Source: Dendrophyllia cribrosa
Lineage: Eukaryota; Cnidaria; Anthozoa; Scleractinia; Dendrophylliidae
Assembly: GCA_024195265.1 (NCBI GenBank)
Contig: JAJLRJ010000006.1
Coordinates: forward strand, 24,495,270-24,559,269
Direction of reading: 5' to 3'
Length of the DNA stretch: 64,000 bases
Part shown: piece after piece, positions 52,779-63,947 of the stretch
Position numbering within the stretch: the stretch's first letter is position 1
How the letters are laid out: each line of letters begins with the position of its first letter
Program-made: the position numbers and the translations under genes
Notes under the pieces: model-generated
What the model was told of the DNA's origin: nothing
Seen by the model: the letters and a program-made list of their open reading frames with translations, nothing else
Database searches by the model: none

Positions 52779-53023
52779 ATGACTGCGGTTTTGGATGTGA
52801 GATGCTTAGAAAGGAATGGACTCGCTCTTTATTCCAGCGAAGTGTTGGAACGATTGGAATCGATTGAAGGTAACGTTTTGTCGCTTTTCGTTGGAGTGAC
52901 TTGGAATTGCGAGTTCTCCCTTTACTTCTTTTAGGTCAAGTCAAACCAGAAATACCAAAACTCGCTAAAATGCCGTTTCGAAGCCATAAAGCCGCCAAGA
53001 AACAACACACAAACATTGTTTAG
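52779..53023 (+). CDS. Predicted two-exon small ORF, 59 aa (unit 3)
   Basis: Exon 1 is 52779-52869, intron 52870-52934 and exon 2 52935-53023. The splice sites and frame are the same as at 2617 and 21937. The product begins MTAVLDVRCLERNG. Unknown family and no neighbour that explains it. Confidence 0.4.
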
Positions 53024-53027
53024 TGAG

Positions 53028-53338
53028 GTATGAACACTTTAATGGCTATAATAATTTTCCGAATGAGGCCTAAAACTACTGTGATAAAACGGTTAACTCC
53101 AAGCTTTTGCCGATCAACGGCATCATCAGGGATAAAAAAAAGATATTCCGAGTGGGTCTATATACAAATGTAAAGTTAAATGTGTAAAAAGCGTAAGCAT
53201 GTGGCAGGTATGTGAAATACATAAGAATAACACGGTATAAATAATAAGGTACAGACATGAATAAGAAGCGAATAAAATGGTCTAACAAGCGAGTGTCATG
53301 GAACAAAGAGTCTCTCGATCTCCAGATATGGTAAAATA
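53028..53338 (-). pseudogene. Penelope-like element B pseudo-LTR part, split by insertion (unit 3)
   Basis: Terminal part of the unit 3 copy, separated from its coding tail (55381-55551) by a 2-kb insertion. It keeps the TATATAGACC block and the hammerhead-like region on the minus strand. Confidence 0.65.
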
Positions 53339-53516
53339 ATTACTGATCCTCATCAAATCCTTTTGTTCTCTCTCTGCATTATATCAACGATTGCAGCGTT
53401 TTTAAGAGTTTTGATTCCAAGTGTCTGAGGAAAACGGGGGCGGTCCTTTTTGTTAGCAAGGGAAATTATCAGGGGTAATACCAAACGTGCTAAAACAGAC
53501 CAAATGCAATATTTTT

Positions 53517-53565
53517 TGCAGTGTGCACGCTGCAATATTAAAAATATTGCAGCGTGCACACTGCA
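53517..53565. repeat. Perfect palindrome, 23-bp arms
   Basis: TGCAGTGTGCACGCTGC and on, then a 3-nt centre and the exact inverse. AATATTGCAG is repeated once more just after it. Confidence 0.85.
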
Positions 53566-53728
53566 ATATTTTTAATATTGCAGTTAGCCCGTTTTTACCA
53601 AGTTTAAGTATCCCCCCTGATGATTTCGTTATTAAAAGACGCTAACATTTGTTTAAATTGGAATCCCACTATGTAATGTACAACTGAAGATAAAACTTTC
53701 TAAAATAAATAAACAGTACACAAGAAAA

Positions 53729-54554
53729 CTATTCCAGGAGATATGTGAATACAAAGATATTCAATTTATTATAAATCGTAACTTGTTTACACCTCATACA
53801 AACTTCACTTGTTTCTGGCTCAATGGATTTTTCCTTTAACCCCTTTTCTTCTTTTTGCTTACTGTACTTATGTTCATCATCTTCCTTAATACATTTTTCT
53901 TCATTTACGTCGACATTAATTCCAACATGTTTTGAAGTCGTTCCCTGCAAGATTTCACTTGCTTTCCTCTTAAGTGTCGATGACGTACATTTATACGCCC
54001 TTACCCCATCAGATGATCGATGGCCAGTGGTTTCTTGAATAATCTGTTCTGGTACACCGTCATCATACAATCGCGCAGCACAACTACCCCGAAGGGAATG
54101 ATTAGTCTATCGAACCCCCCTTATTTCATAATTTTCTTTACCACATTCCCCAAAGTTTCTCTCCCCGTTCCTTTTTTGTAATACCAGGTGTCCCCTTTTG
54201 GCTTATGCAAAGCTCGCAAATAAAACACGTTATCGCTGACTTCCATTGGGACATGAGACATATATTTCTTATACAGTTCAACCGGGCAACGATCTACGTT
54301 AGTCAAATTCTTATATGCCCGAACAACTTTCCTTTTGATACGCAAATGGCCCAATCCCGCATTATTAGTCTTACTTATATCCTCGGTGTACTGCAAAAGT
54401 TCTTATATGCCCGAACAACTTTCCTTTTGATACGCAAATGGCCCAATCCCGCATTATTAGTCTTACTTATATCCTCGGTGTACTGCAAAAATTCACTCCC
54501 CGAACTACTCTGCGTTATTAAAATCGCTGATTCGTCTTCCGATGAATCCTCCAT
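53729..54554 (-). pseudogene. Crypton-type tyrosine recombinase, C-terminal half, frameshifted
   Basis: ATG at 54554 starts MEDSSEDESAIL. After GLGHLRIKRK the frame runs through VELYKKYM and a stretch with GDTWYY to about 54121. A frameshift follows, then NHSLRGSCAARLYDDG and GHRSSDGVRAY. The H-x-x-R, GHR and final Tyr match the catalytic residues of tyrosine recombinases of the Crypton/DUF3504 kind, which cut and rejoin DNA through that Tyr. A 92-bp tandem duplication (54308-54491) is not a multiple of three and also breaks the frame. The upstream half of a normal recombinase, including the first catalytic Arg, is not seen. Confidence 0.65.
54308..54491. repeat. 92-bp tandem duplication in the recombinase relic
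   Basis: Two consecutive identical copies beginning TTCTTATATGCCCGAAC at 54308 and 54400. The perfect match suggests a recent event. Confidence 0.9.
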
Positions 54555-55253
54555 GCTTCCAACAAGTGAGCGAGGTACTGAAAAAAATGACTGAGTACTC
54601 TGGGTTATAAAGTATGCAAATTTTTGTGAACATTCTCGTCAACAACAAATAAATTCAATACTAATGTTCACACATAATCATAGTTACATAATCCTCAAAA
54701 CAACTGAGGAATCGAGGGTTATGTAATCGCCACCGCACTGTATAGGTGGTTTTCATGTTACGTCATCGCCGCCATGCTGGTGGACATAAACAATAGTTCT
54801 CTCATTAGCTCCTTTTGTTCGTCCACCAGCATTTGTTCGTTTCACTATTGTTATCTATGTCTCTAGAGATTGGTTGCAAACCGCCTATAGTGTACGTAGT
54901 CACAATAAGTGCTAATTTCATTGTTAGAGCTCAGTATTCAAAATCAATGTAACAGCCAAAGGGGCGGCTAAAATAGAAGATATAATGTATAGTGATAACA
55001 ATAGGATTTTATGAGGATGAATTGTCATTATTTAAATAATCTTCACAACAACTGAGGATTTGGGGGTTACGTAATGGCCACCACACTGTATACGTAGCAA
55101 CAATAAGTGCTTATTTCATTGTTATAGTTGTATTCAAAATGAATACAACAGCCAAAGAGGTGGCTAAAATCGAAGATTTTTTTTTTTTTTTGGCTAAAAT
55201 CGAAGATACAATGCAGAAAGAGAACAATGGGTTTTGATGAGAAACAGTAATTA

Positions 55254-55372
55254 TAATAGATAATTACTTCGGCTCACAGCATTATTAGGTATATTGCAGG
55301 CAGCTTCGGGCTGCGCCCTCAGCTGCCTGCAATATACCTAATAATGCTGCGAGCCTCAGTAATCATCTATTA
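55254..55372. repeat. Foldback hairpin at the right end of the Crypton-bearing insert
   Basis: Arms of about 52 bp (CAGCATTATTAGGTATATTG and its inverse) with a GC-rich tip GCTTCGGGCTGCGCCCTCAGC. The layout resembles the hairpin ending the unit 1 insert at 9869-9982, but the sequences differ. Confidence 0.8.
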
Positions 55373-55551
55373 AATAGTCACTAGAACAAAAGGTCCGTGA
55401 ATTCGCTGCATTCGTTTCGGGAGTTAAGGGTCGGTTCGTATTTTCATATGTAAAATGATTCAAATAGGCGTAGATTTACGGGTTCGCTTTCTAGTACAAT
55501 TGAAGGTCTCCCTGCAACAACGTCCTGAGTGCGTTTTTGGTAACTTTCACT
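55372..55551 (-). pseudogene. Penelope-like element B coding tail, split by insertion (unit 3)
   Basis: Encodes on the minus strand the same GIY-YIG C-terminal tail and TAG stop as at 3180-3350. It lies on the far side of the Crypton-bearing insertion from its own 3' terminal segment. Confidence 0.65.
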
Positions 55552-55835
55552 AAAATTGTATGTTTTAGGCTTTTAAAAGCACAGTTTTGTCAAATTATTG
55601 ATTTACTATTGTTAAGGTACTTAAAACAGCTCCAAAATGGGAAAGAAAATCCACATCTTTTTGAAAATGTTTTGGGCCCCTATGACACCCTATGGCTCCT
55701 AGGACACCCTATGTATCTTTTCAAAATAAAAAATTATTCTGTTCGAAGATAGAAGATTTGTTGACCTGGTTTAAATCCTTTCAGCCATATTTACATGATC
55801 CAGTCATAATTTTGGCAAGTGAGTACACGTATTTT

Positions 55836-56862
55836 GTGCACGTTGTTGGCCCGTATTAACAACAGAAGAAATGTGCCAGTTTTTCAAGAAACGTGGGTAC
55901 CCTGATTCTGTTGTTAATACGGGCCAACAACGTGCACAACAGATCGACAGACAATCAGCACTACAAACGCCACAGAAACAAGAGAACGAGAGAATTCCAT
56001 TCACCCTCACTTTCCACCCACACAACAACACAGTCAAAAGCATCATTTTAAAAAAATTTCAAATTACTCTAAAACGACCCCGAAACTGGCAGAATGTTTT
56101 CACAACCCCCACTAATTTCGTTCAAACGTGACAAAAACATAGGCAACTTTCTAGTTACGAGCGCACTGAAATCTGACGAGGAACCGGGAACTTTTAAATG
56201 CACACGCACACGATGTAACACTTGTCCTTTCATTCACAACGCGGACAAAATTACAGGACCCAAACGATCTATTAAAATCACTGATCGTTTTACATGCACC
56301 TCCGTAAATGTTATCTACTGCATAACATGTACTTTTTGCAAAAAAATCTACATTGGCGAAACAGGGAGGAGACTGGGCGACCGTTTTCGTGAACATCTCC
56401 GAGACGTTGAAAAAAATGACAAAGACGCATCCAAACCAGTCGCGCGCCATTTTAATCTTACTAACCATTCTAAACAACACATGACAATCTGCGGCCTTTC
56501 CCTACACCAGGGTAACACAGAAAGCCGTAAAAACCTAGAACCGAAAAAATCATCTTTCAAATCGGCACTCTCAAACCCCACGGAATCAACGAACGCTTTT
56601 CATTCAACTAATTTACGTTTGTTTTTCACGTCACCATATTACCACGAATAGCGTAGCTCCACCGCTTACTATATAAAACCACACACTACCCACAATTCGT
56701 TGATTCGCTCCGACGAAGGGCTAGCGCTCGAAACGTCAGCTATTTGTTGAATCTTTTTACGGTGGTCAATTTACCTTATCGACTCAGTCGATAAAACTAA
56801 ATTCTCGTGTTTCATCCCCCCACCGACGCAGCACCACAGTTTCTCTAGAAACTAACCCCATT
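55836..56862 (+). pseudogene. Penelope-like element A, 3' remnant (unit 3)
   Basis: Third copy of the same 5'-truncated remnant with the same micro-inversion and frameshifts. It is the only one of the three that keeps the CGACGAA core of the hammerhead motif. It has ACTAACCCC at the 3' end, like the intact elements, where units 1 and 2 have ACTTACCCC. Confidence 0.85.
56702..56753 (+). ncRNA. Hammerhead-like motif, core retained (unit 3)
   Basis: The core reads CGACGAA with stem II and CGAAACGTC intact; the stem I loop has the TTG insertion shared by the remnants. Of the three remnant copies this is the one most likely to be active. Confidence 0.6.
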
Positions 56863-57890
56863 TATAACGTTATTTAAAGCGGGCTTATCGATCGCGTTCG
56901 CCACTTGCGACAACATGGCTGAACAGCGAACAACTCAGTGGTTAAGCGCTGGTTTAAACCATGTTAAAGGCCCGCTCGACGATGGAAGGACATCATGAAG
57001 TCCGGAAATCCTTAAGTCTCTAGCACCTCTCAAAGAAACGAGTCGTGTTTCTTGTCATACCTTGTGTCTAAAGCGCCATTTAGCGCTCGTGAAAAATGGA
57101 CCTTGGTGGACAAGGCGAGCCGGCGGGAAAGTCTGCAATCATTTTGGATCAGAAAAGGGGCAGCGTTGTGAGTTGTGGCTCATTTGCCAATTGCCATCCC
57201 GTGCCGTAGTCGAAATGCCCGATATCCGAAGTGCTTCCAGACTTATAATATTTTGCTATAATTTTTTCCCGACATGCTTTGCGACAGTGGCGGAGAGGCC
57301 CGCTATGCGTGTTCGGGCACTTGAAACACAGCTTTGGACCGCTCGAAGTGAGTTCTTGCTGGCCGGCCGAAATCGGGAAAGGCAGGCAGAGGCTGTGAGT
57401 CGGAGCGGAGAACCGGGAGCGCTTCCTAGGAGGTCCGCAAGGGAGATGGTGTGAAACTAAGTGGCTGACCAGTATTGGCGATAAAATGGAGCGATTTTGA
57501 GGGAATGAACTTCGGTTCGGGATTGTTTTTTTTTTCTTGAGCAGAATTAAGCGTACAGGCCGAAACTTAGCCATCTGAAGTGAAAAATCAGCATAAAATC
57601 GAGAAATTTGGGCAAAGTTAGGGATTCATTTTCTCGAGCAGAGACACGGAATTATCTTTTTTTTGCATACGTTATTTCTCAAAAACGAAATTCTGAACAA
57701 TGATTTGCAATTTATTTGTAGCTCAAATGCCAAAGATGAGGCAAATCTAAGCGAGAATAAATAAAAAAAGGCCTTAAGTGCGACATGAGACGGTTATGCA
57801 CCCAGCCCTTCAAATGTCTAACTCGATAAGTATTCATAACACTAATCCCAAGCGGCATATAGTACACAAAGACAACACGCTGCAGTGTCT
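56863..57890. other. GC-richer block with conserved overlapping ORFs (unit 3)
   Basis: Third copy. The plus frame 57062-57454 (130 codons) is open as in unit 2. The minus frame is shortened to 141 codons at its start by a one-base loss in a T run. Function unknown. Confidence 0.35.
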
Positions 57891-57905
57891 TTTTTAGTTT
57901 TATTG

Positions 57906-58309
57906 ATGAAAGGAACAACTTAAGCGGTTAATTACTGAAACAAACAACTTAATTCTGCCTTTTTTAAGTTAAATGGACAACTTTAGTATTTTTTCTATTA
58001 AGTGAAAAGAACAACTTAAGCAGTTTAACAGCAGCGAAACCAGCATCTTGAGTGCTTCAAAAGCAATAAAACGAACAACAAAAACGGTTTAGCCGCAGCG
58101 AAATGAACAACCTGAGAGGTTTAAAAGCAGTGGAAAAACAACTTGCGCTTTTTGCGAGTGAAACGATCAACTTGAGCTGTTTAAAGGCAGTGAAACTATT
58201 CCCACAACCTTCCTTTTTTTTCTCGAGTGAAACGAACAACTTGAGTGGTTTAAAGGCAGTGAAACTAACAACTTGCGTTTTTTTTTCGAATGAAACGAAA
58301 ATGACACTC
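57906..58309. repeat. Irregular AACAACTT minisatellite (unit 3)
   Basis: Same array as at 5705 with two fewer of the nearly identical last repeats, similar in length to unit 2. Confidence 0.8.
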
Positions 58310-58590
58310 GCTTGTTAGACCATTTTATTCGCTTCTTATTCATGTCTGTACCTTATTATTTATACCGTGTTATTCTTATGTAATTCACATACCTGCCACA
58401 TGCTTACGCTTTTTACACATTATTTACTTTACATTTGTATAAAGATCCACGCGGAATATTTTTCTTTTTATCTCTGATGATGCCGTTGATTGGCGAAAGC
58501 TTGGATTTTATCGTTTCATCACAGTAGTTTTAGGCCTCATTCGAATAATTATTATATTCTTTAAATAATACTGAAGGACAACATCCAAAG
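58310..58590 (+). mobile_element. Penelope-B terminal segment (pseudo-LTR), plus orientation (unit 3)
   Basis: Orthologue of 6192-6470; core at 58474-58505, with the same stem II G-U pair as unit 2. Confidence 0.65.
58474..58505 (+). ncRNA. Hammerhead-like core of Penelope-B (unit 3)
   Basis: Same sequence as the unit 2 motif: CTGATGA and GAAA present, one G-U pair in stem II, weakened stem I. Confidence 0.5.
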
Positions 58591-58803
58591 ACTTTTAATA
58601 TCCATTAAAATGGCAATTTTTTTTTAATTTTGATATTTTGTCAAATTCACGATAAAATCCCATACAAATCCTTATATTTTTGTCGTTTAAGTATTCCTTT
58701 TGTGAGCCTGGGCTCCATGTGCAATTACTTTCGTATATATATATTCATGCAACTGCTGTCGATATTGAAGTTATTTGAATTTTAGCGTTCTTTATGTGAC
58801 GTG

Positions 58804-58876
58804 GTTTCCGTAGTGTAGTGGTTATCACGTCCGCCTAACACGCGGAAGGTCGCCAGTTCAAGCCTGGCCGGAAACA
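58804..58876 (+). tRNA. tRNA-Val(AAC) (unit 3, module 1)
   Basis: Complete cloverleaf with GTTTCCG/CGGAAAC, canonical D loop and T loop TTCAAGC, then CATTTTTTTT. This is the intact member of the module 1 set (6699 and 25932 are damaged). Confidence 0.92.
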
Positions 58877-59486
58877 CATTTTTTTTCTATTTTTTTTTCC
58901 TCCCATTTTTAATATTCCAATCATAGAAATTTGTTAATGAGCAAAACTATTACATTTTTCCAGAAATAAATATACAGTAATTAAAAAGAAGCAAATAAAA
59001 AAAAAATCAGGAGACCATCAATATTGATGGCATCTGAAAAAATAACAAATCTGTCTGAAAATTTCGTCTTTCATCGGCACATTTATAAGGCACTGAAACG
59101 ACACCAAAAGGACCAGTCTGATGATTTATTTACCGTCAGACAGAGATTTCGGTGGCCTGCTAAACTACCTAACAGGCCTAATGGCGTTGCCCCTGCGCGA
59201 AACGCGAGTAACGCGCGCGAGGCGCGCGAGGGAGGGAATCGTGTCCTGGGCTGGACCGTCACAATAGCGCCTATTCTTTGTTTCGCTTACGTCATATTGA
59301 AATTCAGAAGCATTAAACAACAGATTTCGATTCCAAAATGTTTATGGTATTGTAGAGAGTTTAAAACTACACATCTGGGCCATATTTTGAAGGGCAAGAG
59401 CGTTTTGTTCAAGAGTTTATATAATTAATATAGGCGAACGAGACACTTGTATAATTATATAGTTTCGTTTATGTGGTACCGTATAA

Positions 59487-61115
59487 AGTGTCTATGAAAT
59501 GAAATTTTTTCTTCGTTTTTCTGTAGTTTATTGTGTTCAGAGAACGCAAATAATAATTATTTTTGGAGGTAAAGAATGAAAATCGTTTTTTTAGCCGCTC
59601 AACACTTCGTCACTTCGGTTAAAAGTGGCTCCAATTTTTGGAGAGCTTGGGGCGAGCGGGAGTGAGTGATAACGTAAATTACGCAGAAAGGATGACACAT
59701 TGGTTTGTTTATAGCCTACATGGCAGGCGTTCGAAGGGGAAGGGGAAGGGGAAGGGGAAGGGGAAGGGGAAGGGGAAGGGGAAGGGGAAGGGGAACGGGA
59801 AGGGGAAGGGGAAGGGGAAGGGGAAGGGGAAGGGGAAGGAGAAGGGGAAGGGGAAGGGGAAGGGGAAGGGGAAGAATTCAGGCGCGAGAGAACGCAAAGG
59901 GTGACCCCTTCCTCGCGCGAGCCACACAGGCTAGACTTTTGTTTACGCTACGAATTCCCTTTTTTGCCAACGCTTTTGGCCGTACAAATGTGAAATCGCG
60001 CCTAATATGGTTCTTCACAGTCACTTGAAGGTGTAAAGGATCCGTTTTTTGATCGTGTCCACTGTAGTTTTGCCGTAGCTAGGCAAACCGACTGTGCCGC
60101 TTGAGGGAAGGAAATGAACATAAAGAAGACGAACTTCAATTTAGATTATTGAACGTGAAAGGTATGCATTTTAGTATCTCAGCATCTCAGTAGCTCGCCA
60201 GTTGAGATGAAAGCTTGTTGAACGTAGAGGCTATATTATTAATTATTTTTATTTAGTGGCTCAGTGACTAGCGTTTATCAAACGCGAATGATATATTTGT
60301 GGTACAAACAATGTATATTACATGATATTAGCGACTCGGCCGGTCTCCTCTGCCGATTCTACATACATGCATACATACGTAGTTTATTTGGCGAAGCAGG
60401 TTAATATAAGGCAGCTAAGCTGATGTGGACCTGCTATACTAACTAAAAATTCTACTAATTACAAAGTTATAAAATTGAATGCATACAGTAAATGAGTCCA
60501 TAAAAACATTAAAGTTCATTCTGAAGTTCATTGATCGCGCATGGAGTTATGAAAGTTGGGCTTGGCAGTTCGCCCGTCGGCAAAACTGTAGAATACCTGG
60601 CCACTTATTTGCATCTTGTTGGAAAAGAATGGATCCTTTTGTTTTCATATGCCTCGTTTTATAAAACGATCAGGGATATGTAAATAAGTGGCCGGGTATT
60701 CTAAAATCGCTCCCGCCCGAAGGATTTACATCTTAGCTGCTTGGCGACCTGCTAGTTGAAAGTTTCTAAATTATACTGATATCAGCATGCATATCCGAGT
60801 TGGCATTTTTCAGGCGGCTCGGTAATTAAATGTGAATGATGTTTTTTTTTAGCGGCAAGGCGCCTTGATAGCGAAATCAAAATGTTTGAACTCAAGTACA
60901 TACGTAATACTTAAGTTTCTTAGTTCAGTGTCTTGCCAGTGAGTTGAAAGTTTCTGGAACAGTTTAACAGCTTGGCGGCTTGTAAGCGAGTTCCGAGCGT
61001 GACAGTAGGGTTCCGAAAGTAGCGTTCCCCGTTACTTTTGGAATTAGCAGGCCTAAGAGGTCGCAACTTTCGAGTAGCCGCTACTTTGGGTAGCTGTTGC
61101 TTTCGGGCACCTAAA
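59487..61115 (+). mobile_element. Diverged TTAA-family body (unit 3, module 1)
   Basis: Orthologue of 7380 and 26611, with the long microsatellite, but without the hairpin MITE and without the 1.3-kb insert. Confidence 0.65.
59734..59873. repeat. (GGGGAA)n microsatellite, about 23 copies (unit 3)
   Basis: Same locus and about the same length as unit 1, but the variant repeats differ (GGGGAAC and GGAGAA in the array). Confidence 0.95.
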
Positions 61116-61284
61116 ATATGTGAGTATTTGAAAAAAAAAAGAACAATGCTAAACACAACCACGGAATAGGTATAATTCTCTTCATCATCGATTAACTAAC
61201 TATGCAAGTCCCGCGAATAAGAGACTGCTCGCAGTCTAGGTCTCGGAAAAAAATCGCGTTGTGCTGTCTGTATTGATGGCTTTT

Positions 61285-61393
61285 ACGGCGGCCATGTTGG
61301 TGGACAGAACAATTAAATTTTCATCATTGGGTATAAAACTCTATTTTTATGGAAACGATTTCTATTGTTTCTGACCGCCAACATGGCCGCCGT
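61285..61393. mobile_element. 109-bp MITE (unit 3)
   Basis: Orthologue of 10712-10820 with perfect-looking ends. Confidence 0.7.
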
Positions 61394-61465
61394 GAAAACA
61401 TCTATTGTTTTTACGTAGCTGTCTGTATTTTGGTCATCTGAATCTATCGCTCTCTACGTAATGTC

Positions 61466-61538
61466 GTTTCCGTAGTGTAGTGGTTATCACGTCCGCCTAA
61501 CACGCGGAAGGTCGCCAGTTCAAGCCTGGCCGGAAACA
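61466..61538 (+). tRNA. tRNA-Val(AAC) (unit 3, module 2)
   Basis: Same 73-nt sequence as 10893-10965, with intact stems and loops and a T6 run downstream. Likely functional. Confidence 0.92.
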
Positions 61539-62201
61539 CATCTTTTTTGTCCTTTGTTTTACATGAAAACATTGGAAATTTGTTGATGACCAGAACTATT
61601 ACATTTTTCCAGATATAAAAATACAGTAATTAAATAAAAAAGAAGCACGTAAAAAAAATCAGGAGCCATCAATATTGATGGGCTCCTGATAGAGATAGAG
61701 CCGGAGATGGAAGCTCCTATTGACGGGCACCTGTGGGCTCCAGAAAAAATACAAATTGGTCTGAAAATTGTGTCTTTCATCGACACATTCATCAGACACT
61801 AATTAAAAAACGACACCAGAAGGACCAGTCGGAAGATTTTTTACCGTCAGACAGAGTTTTTGGTGGCCTGCACAACTTCCTAATAGGCGCTATTGCGTTG
61901 CACCTGAGCGAAACGCGAAGAACGAGCGCGGAGCGCGAGGCGCGCGAGGACGCGCGAGGGAAGGAATCGTGTCCTGGGCTGGACCTCCACAATAGCGTCT
62001 ATTCTTGGTTTGCACTTACGTCATATCAAAATCCAGAAGCATTAATCAACAGATTTCGATTCCAAAATGTTTATAAAATTGTAGAGAGTTTCAAACTACA
62101 CATCTGGGCCAATTTGTTAAGTGCAAGAGCATTTCGTTCAAGAGTTATAGGCGAACAAGGCACATATAATTATATAGTTTTGTTTTTGTGCTACCGTTTA
62201 A

Positions 62202-63520
62202 AGTGTCCATGAAATCTAACTTTTCTCTTCGTTTTTCTGTTGTTTATTGTGTTCAGAGATCGAAAATAATAATTATTTCCCGAGGAAAAGAATGAAAATT
62301 GTGTTTTGTAACGCTCAAAAATGCGTCACTTTGGTTCATGAAAATGGGCTCCAATTTTTGAAGAGCCTGGGGCGAGTGGGAGTAAGTGATGACGTAATTT
62401 ACGTAGAAAGGATGACACATTTGGTCGTTTACGCTATAATTTCCTTGGAATTCTTTAGCGTGATGATAATTTTTGCCAACGTTTTTGACCGTACAAACGT
62501 CAGATTCGGCGCCTAATCTGTTTCTTTACAGTCACTTGAAGGTGAAGAGGATCATTTTCGGATCACTCTTGAGGATCGTGTCTGACTGTAGTTTTGCTGT
62601 AGCGAGGCGAACCGACTGTGCCACTTAGCGAAGGAAGTGAACATGAAGAAGCTAAGACGGACTTCAATTTAGATTATTGAACGTCAAAGGTATACATTTT
62701 GGTAGCTCAGCGTCTCAGTGGCTCGGCAGTTGAGTTGAACAAAGCTTGTTGAACGCAGAGGCTTTATTATTAATGATGTTTAGTGGCTCAGTGACTGTCG
62801 TTTATTCGTTTATCAAACGCGAATGATATATTTGTGGTACAAGCAATCTATATTACATGATATTAGCGACTCGGTCCGTCTCCTCTGCCGATTCTGAAGT
62901 TCATTGATCGCGCATGGAGTTATGTAAGGTGGTATTTTTCGGGCGGCTCGCTAAAGTGAATGGTGTAATTTTAGCGGCAAGGCGCCTTGATAACGAAATC
63001 AAAATGTTTGAACTCAAGTACATACTTTAGCTTCTTAGTTCAGTGTCTTGCCAATGAGTTGAAGGTTTCTAAAAATTTTAATCGCTTGGCGGCTTGTAAG
63101 CGAGTTCAAATACCGTAGAGTTTCCAAAGTAGCGGCACCCGTTACTTTCGGAATTAGCAGGCCTTAGGGGCCGCTACTTCGGGTAGCCGTTACTTTCGGG
63201 TAGCCGCTACTTCAGGTAGCGGTTACTTTTAGGCACCTAAACTGAGCGATGTAACGATTGTTACGAAAAGTCTTACGCATTTGTAGATATAGTTTTGATA
63301 CATGTTCCGTAGAACTAAAGAATAAAAGCATGCGAGTGAACACATGCGTGGCTCCACTCTGAATTTTATAATTCGGAATACCGTATAAAACGTTTCAGTA
63401 TTACTCGCCAGTCAGGGCCGATCAAGTCAGTATATTTTTGTAGGCCTTACTGACTTTGACGGCTCTTCAGTCGAGCTGAGGCTTGAAGGAACTCCTACAT
63501 AGGATGTGGATTGGGAAATT
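62202..63520 (+). mobile_element. Diverged TTAA-family body (unit 3, module 2)
   Basis: Orthologue of 11640 and 29482, collinear through the GTTACTTTCGG repeats and the GCCGATCAAGTCAG block. The 89-codon frame recurs at 62247-62516. Confidence 0.65.
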
Positions 63521-63849
63521 GTAAACACCGGACCGTTACCCACCCCGAGCGTGAGTAATTTTAAACTTTATAGGCCTGGCTTCCAAATGTTAAGTTAACG
63601 CGCTCTGTGCATAAAGCCTCTTCCGATGGCTCGAAACGGGAAAGTTTGTAGTGATTAGCGACCTTTAATTCTCTCTCAGTGTATATGCGACTCTGATGAA
63701 GATCACGAATGGAAAACAGAACTATCGACTATAATCTACGTGGAATTTCGAGGCGACTGAAAGTGTTGGAGCGAATTTACGGCCGTTTTCCTTCGGTGGA
63801 TCCCACAGGCTTGTTGAGCAGAGTGCCCAACCTAATGTCTCTCTTTTAG

Positions 63850-63947
63850 GGAGAAAGAAACAATGGAACTAAAACTCGCTGGAATCGCTTCGATTCGATA
63901 AAAAAAACAAAACAATCAAGACACAAGTAAACACACAAAGAAGTTCA
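63850..63947 (+). pseudogene. Exon-like block with stop and insertion (unit 3)
   Basis: Splice borders kept, but CGATAA introduces a stop and a 5-bp net insertion is present. Drift in all three copies argues against selection. Confidence 0.4.

Larger units (their letters stand above)
53339..55371. mobile_element. 2.0-kb insertion with Crypton-like recombinase, private to unit 3
   Basis: AAATA flanks both sides (53334-53338, 55372-55376) and occurs once in units 1 and 2 (3172-3176, 22492-22496). The insertion splits the 3' region of the Penelope-B remnant. It contains a 49-bp palindrome at the left, a decayed tyrosine recombinase on the minus strand, 600 bp of non-coding sequence with GGTGGACA-type motifs, and a foldback hairpin at its right end. 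Confidence 0.8.
58745..61420 (+). repeat. tRNA-Val module 1 of unit 3
   Basis: tRNA at 58804, conserved flank, TTAA-family body from 59487 and (GGGGAA)n at 59734-59873. The hairpin MITE site seen in units 1 and 2 is removed by a deletion near 60550. Confidence 0.8.
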
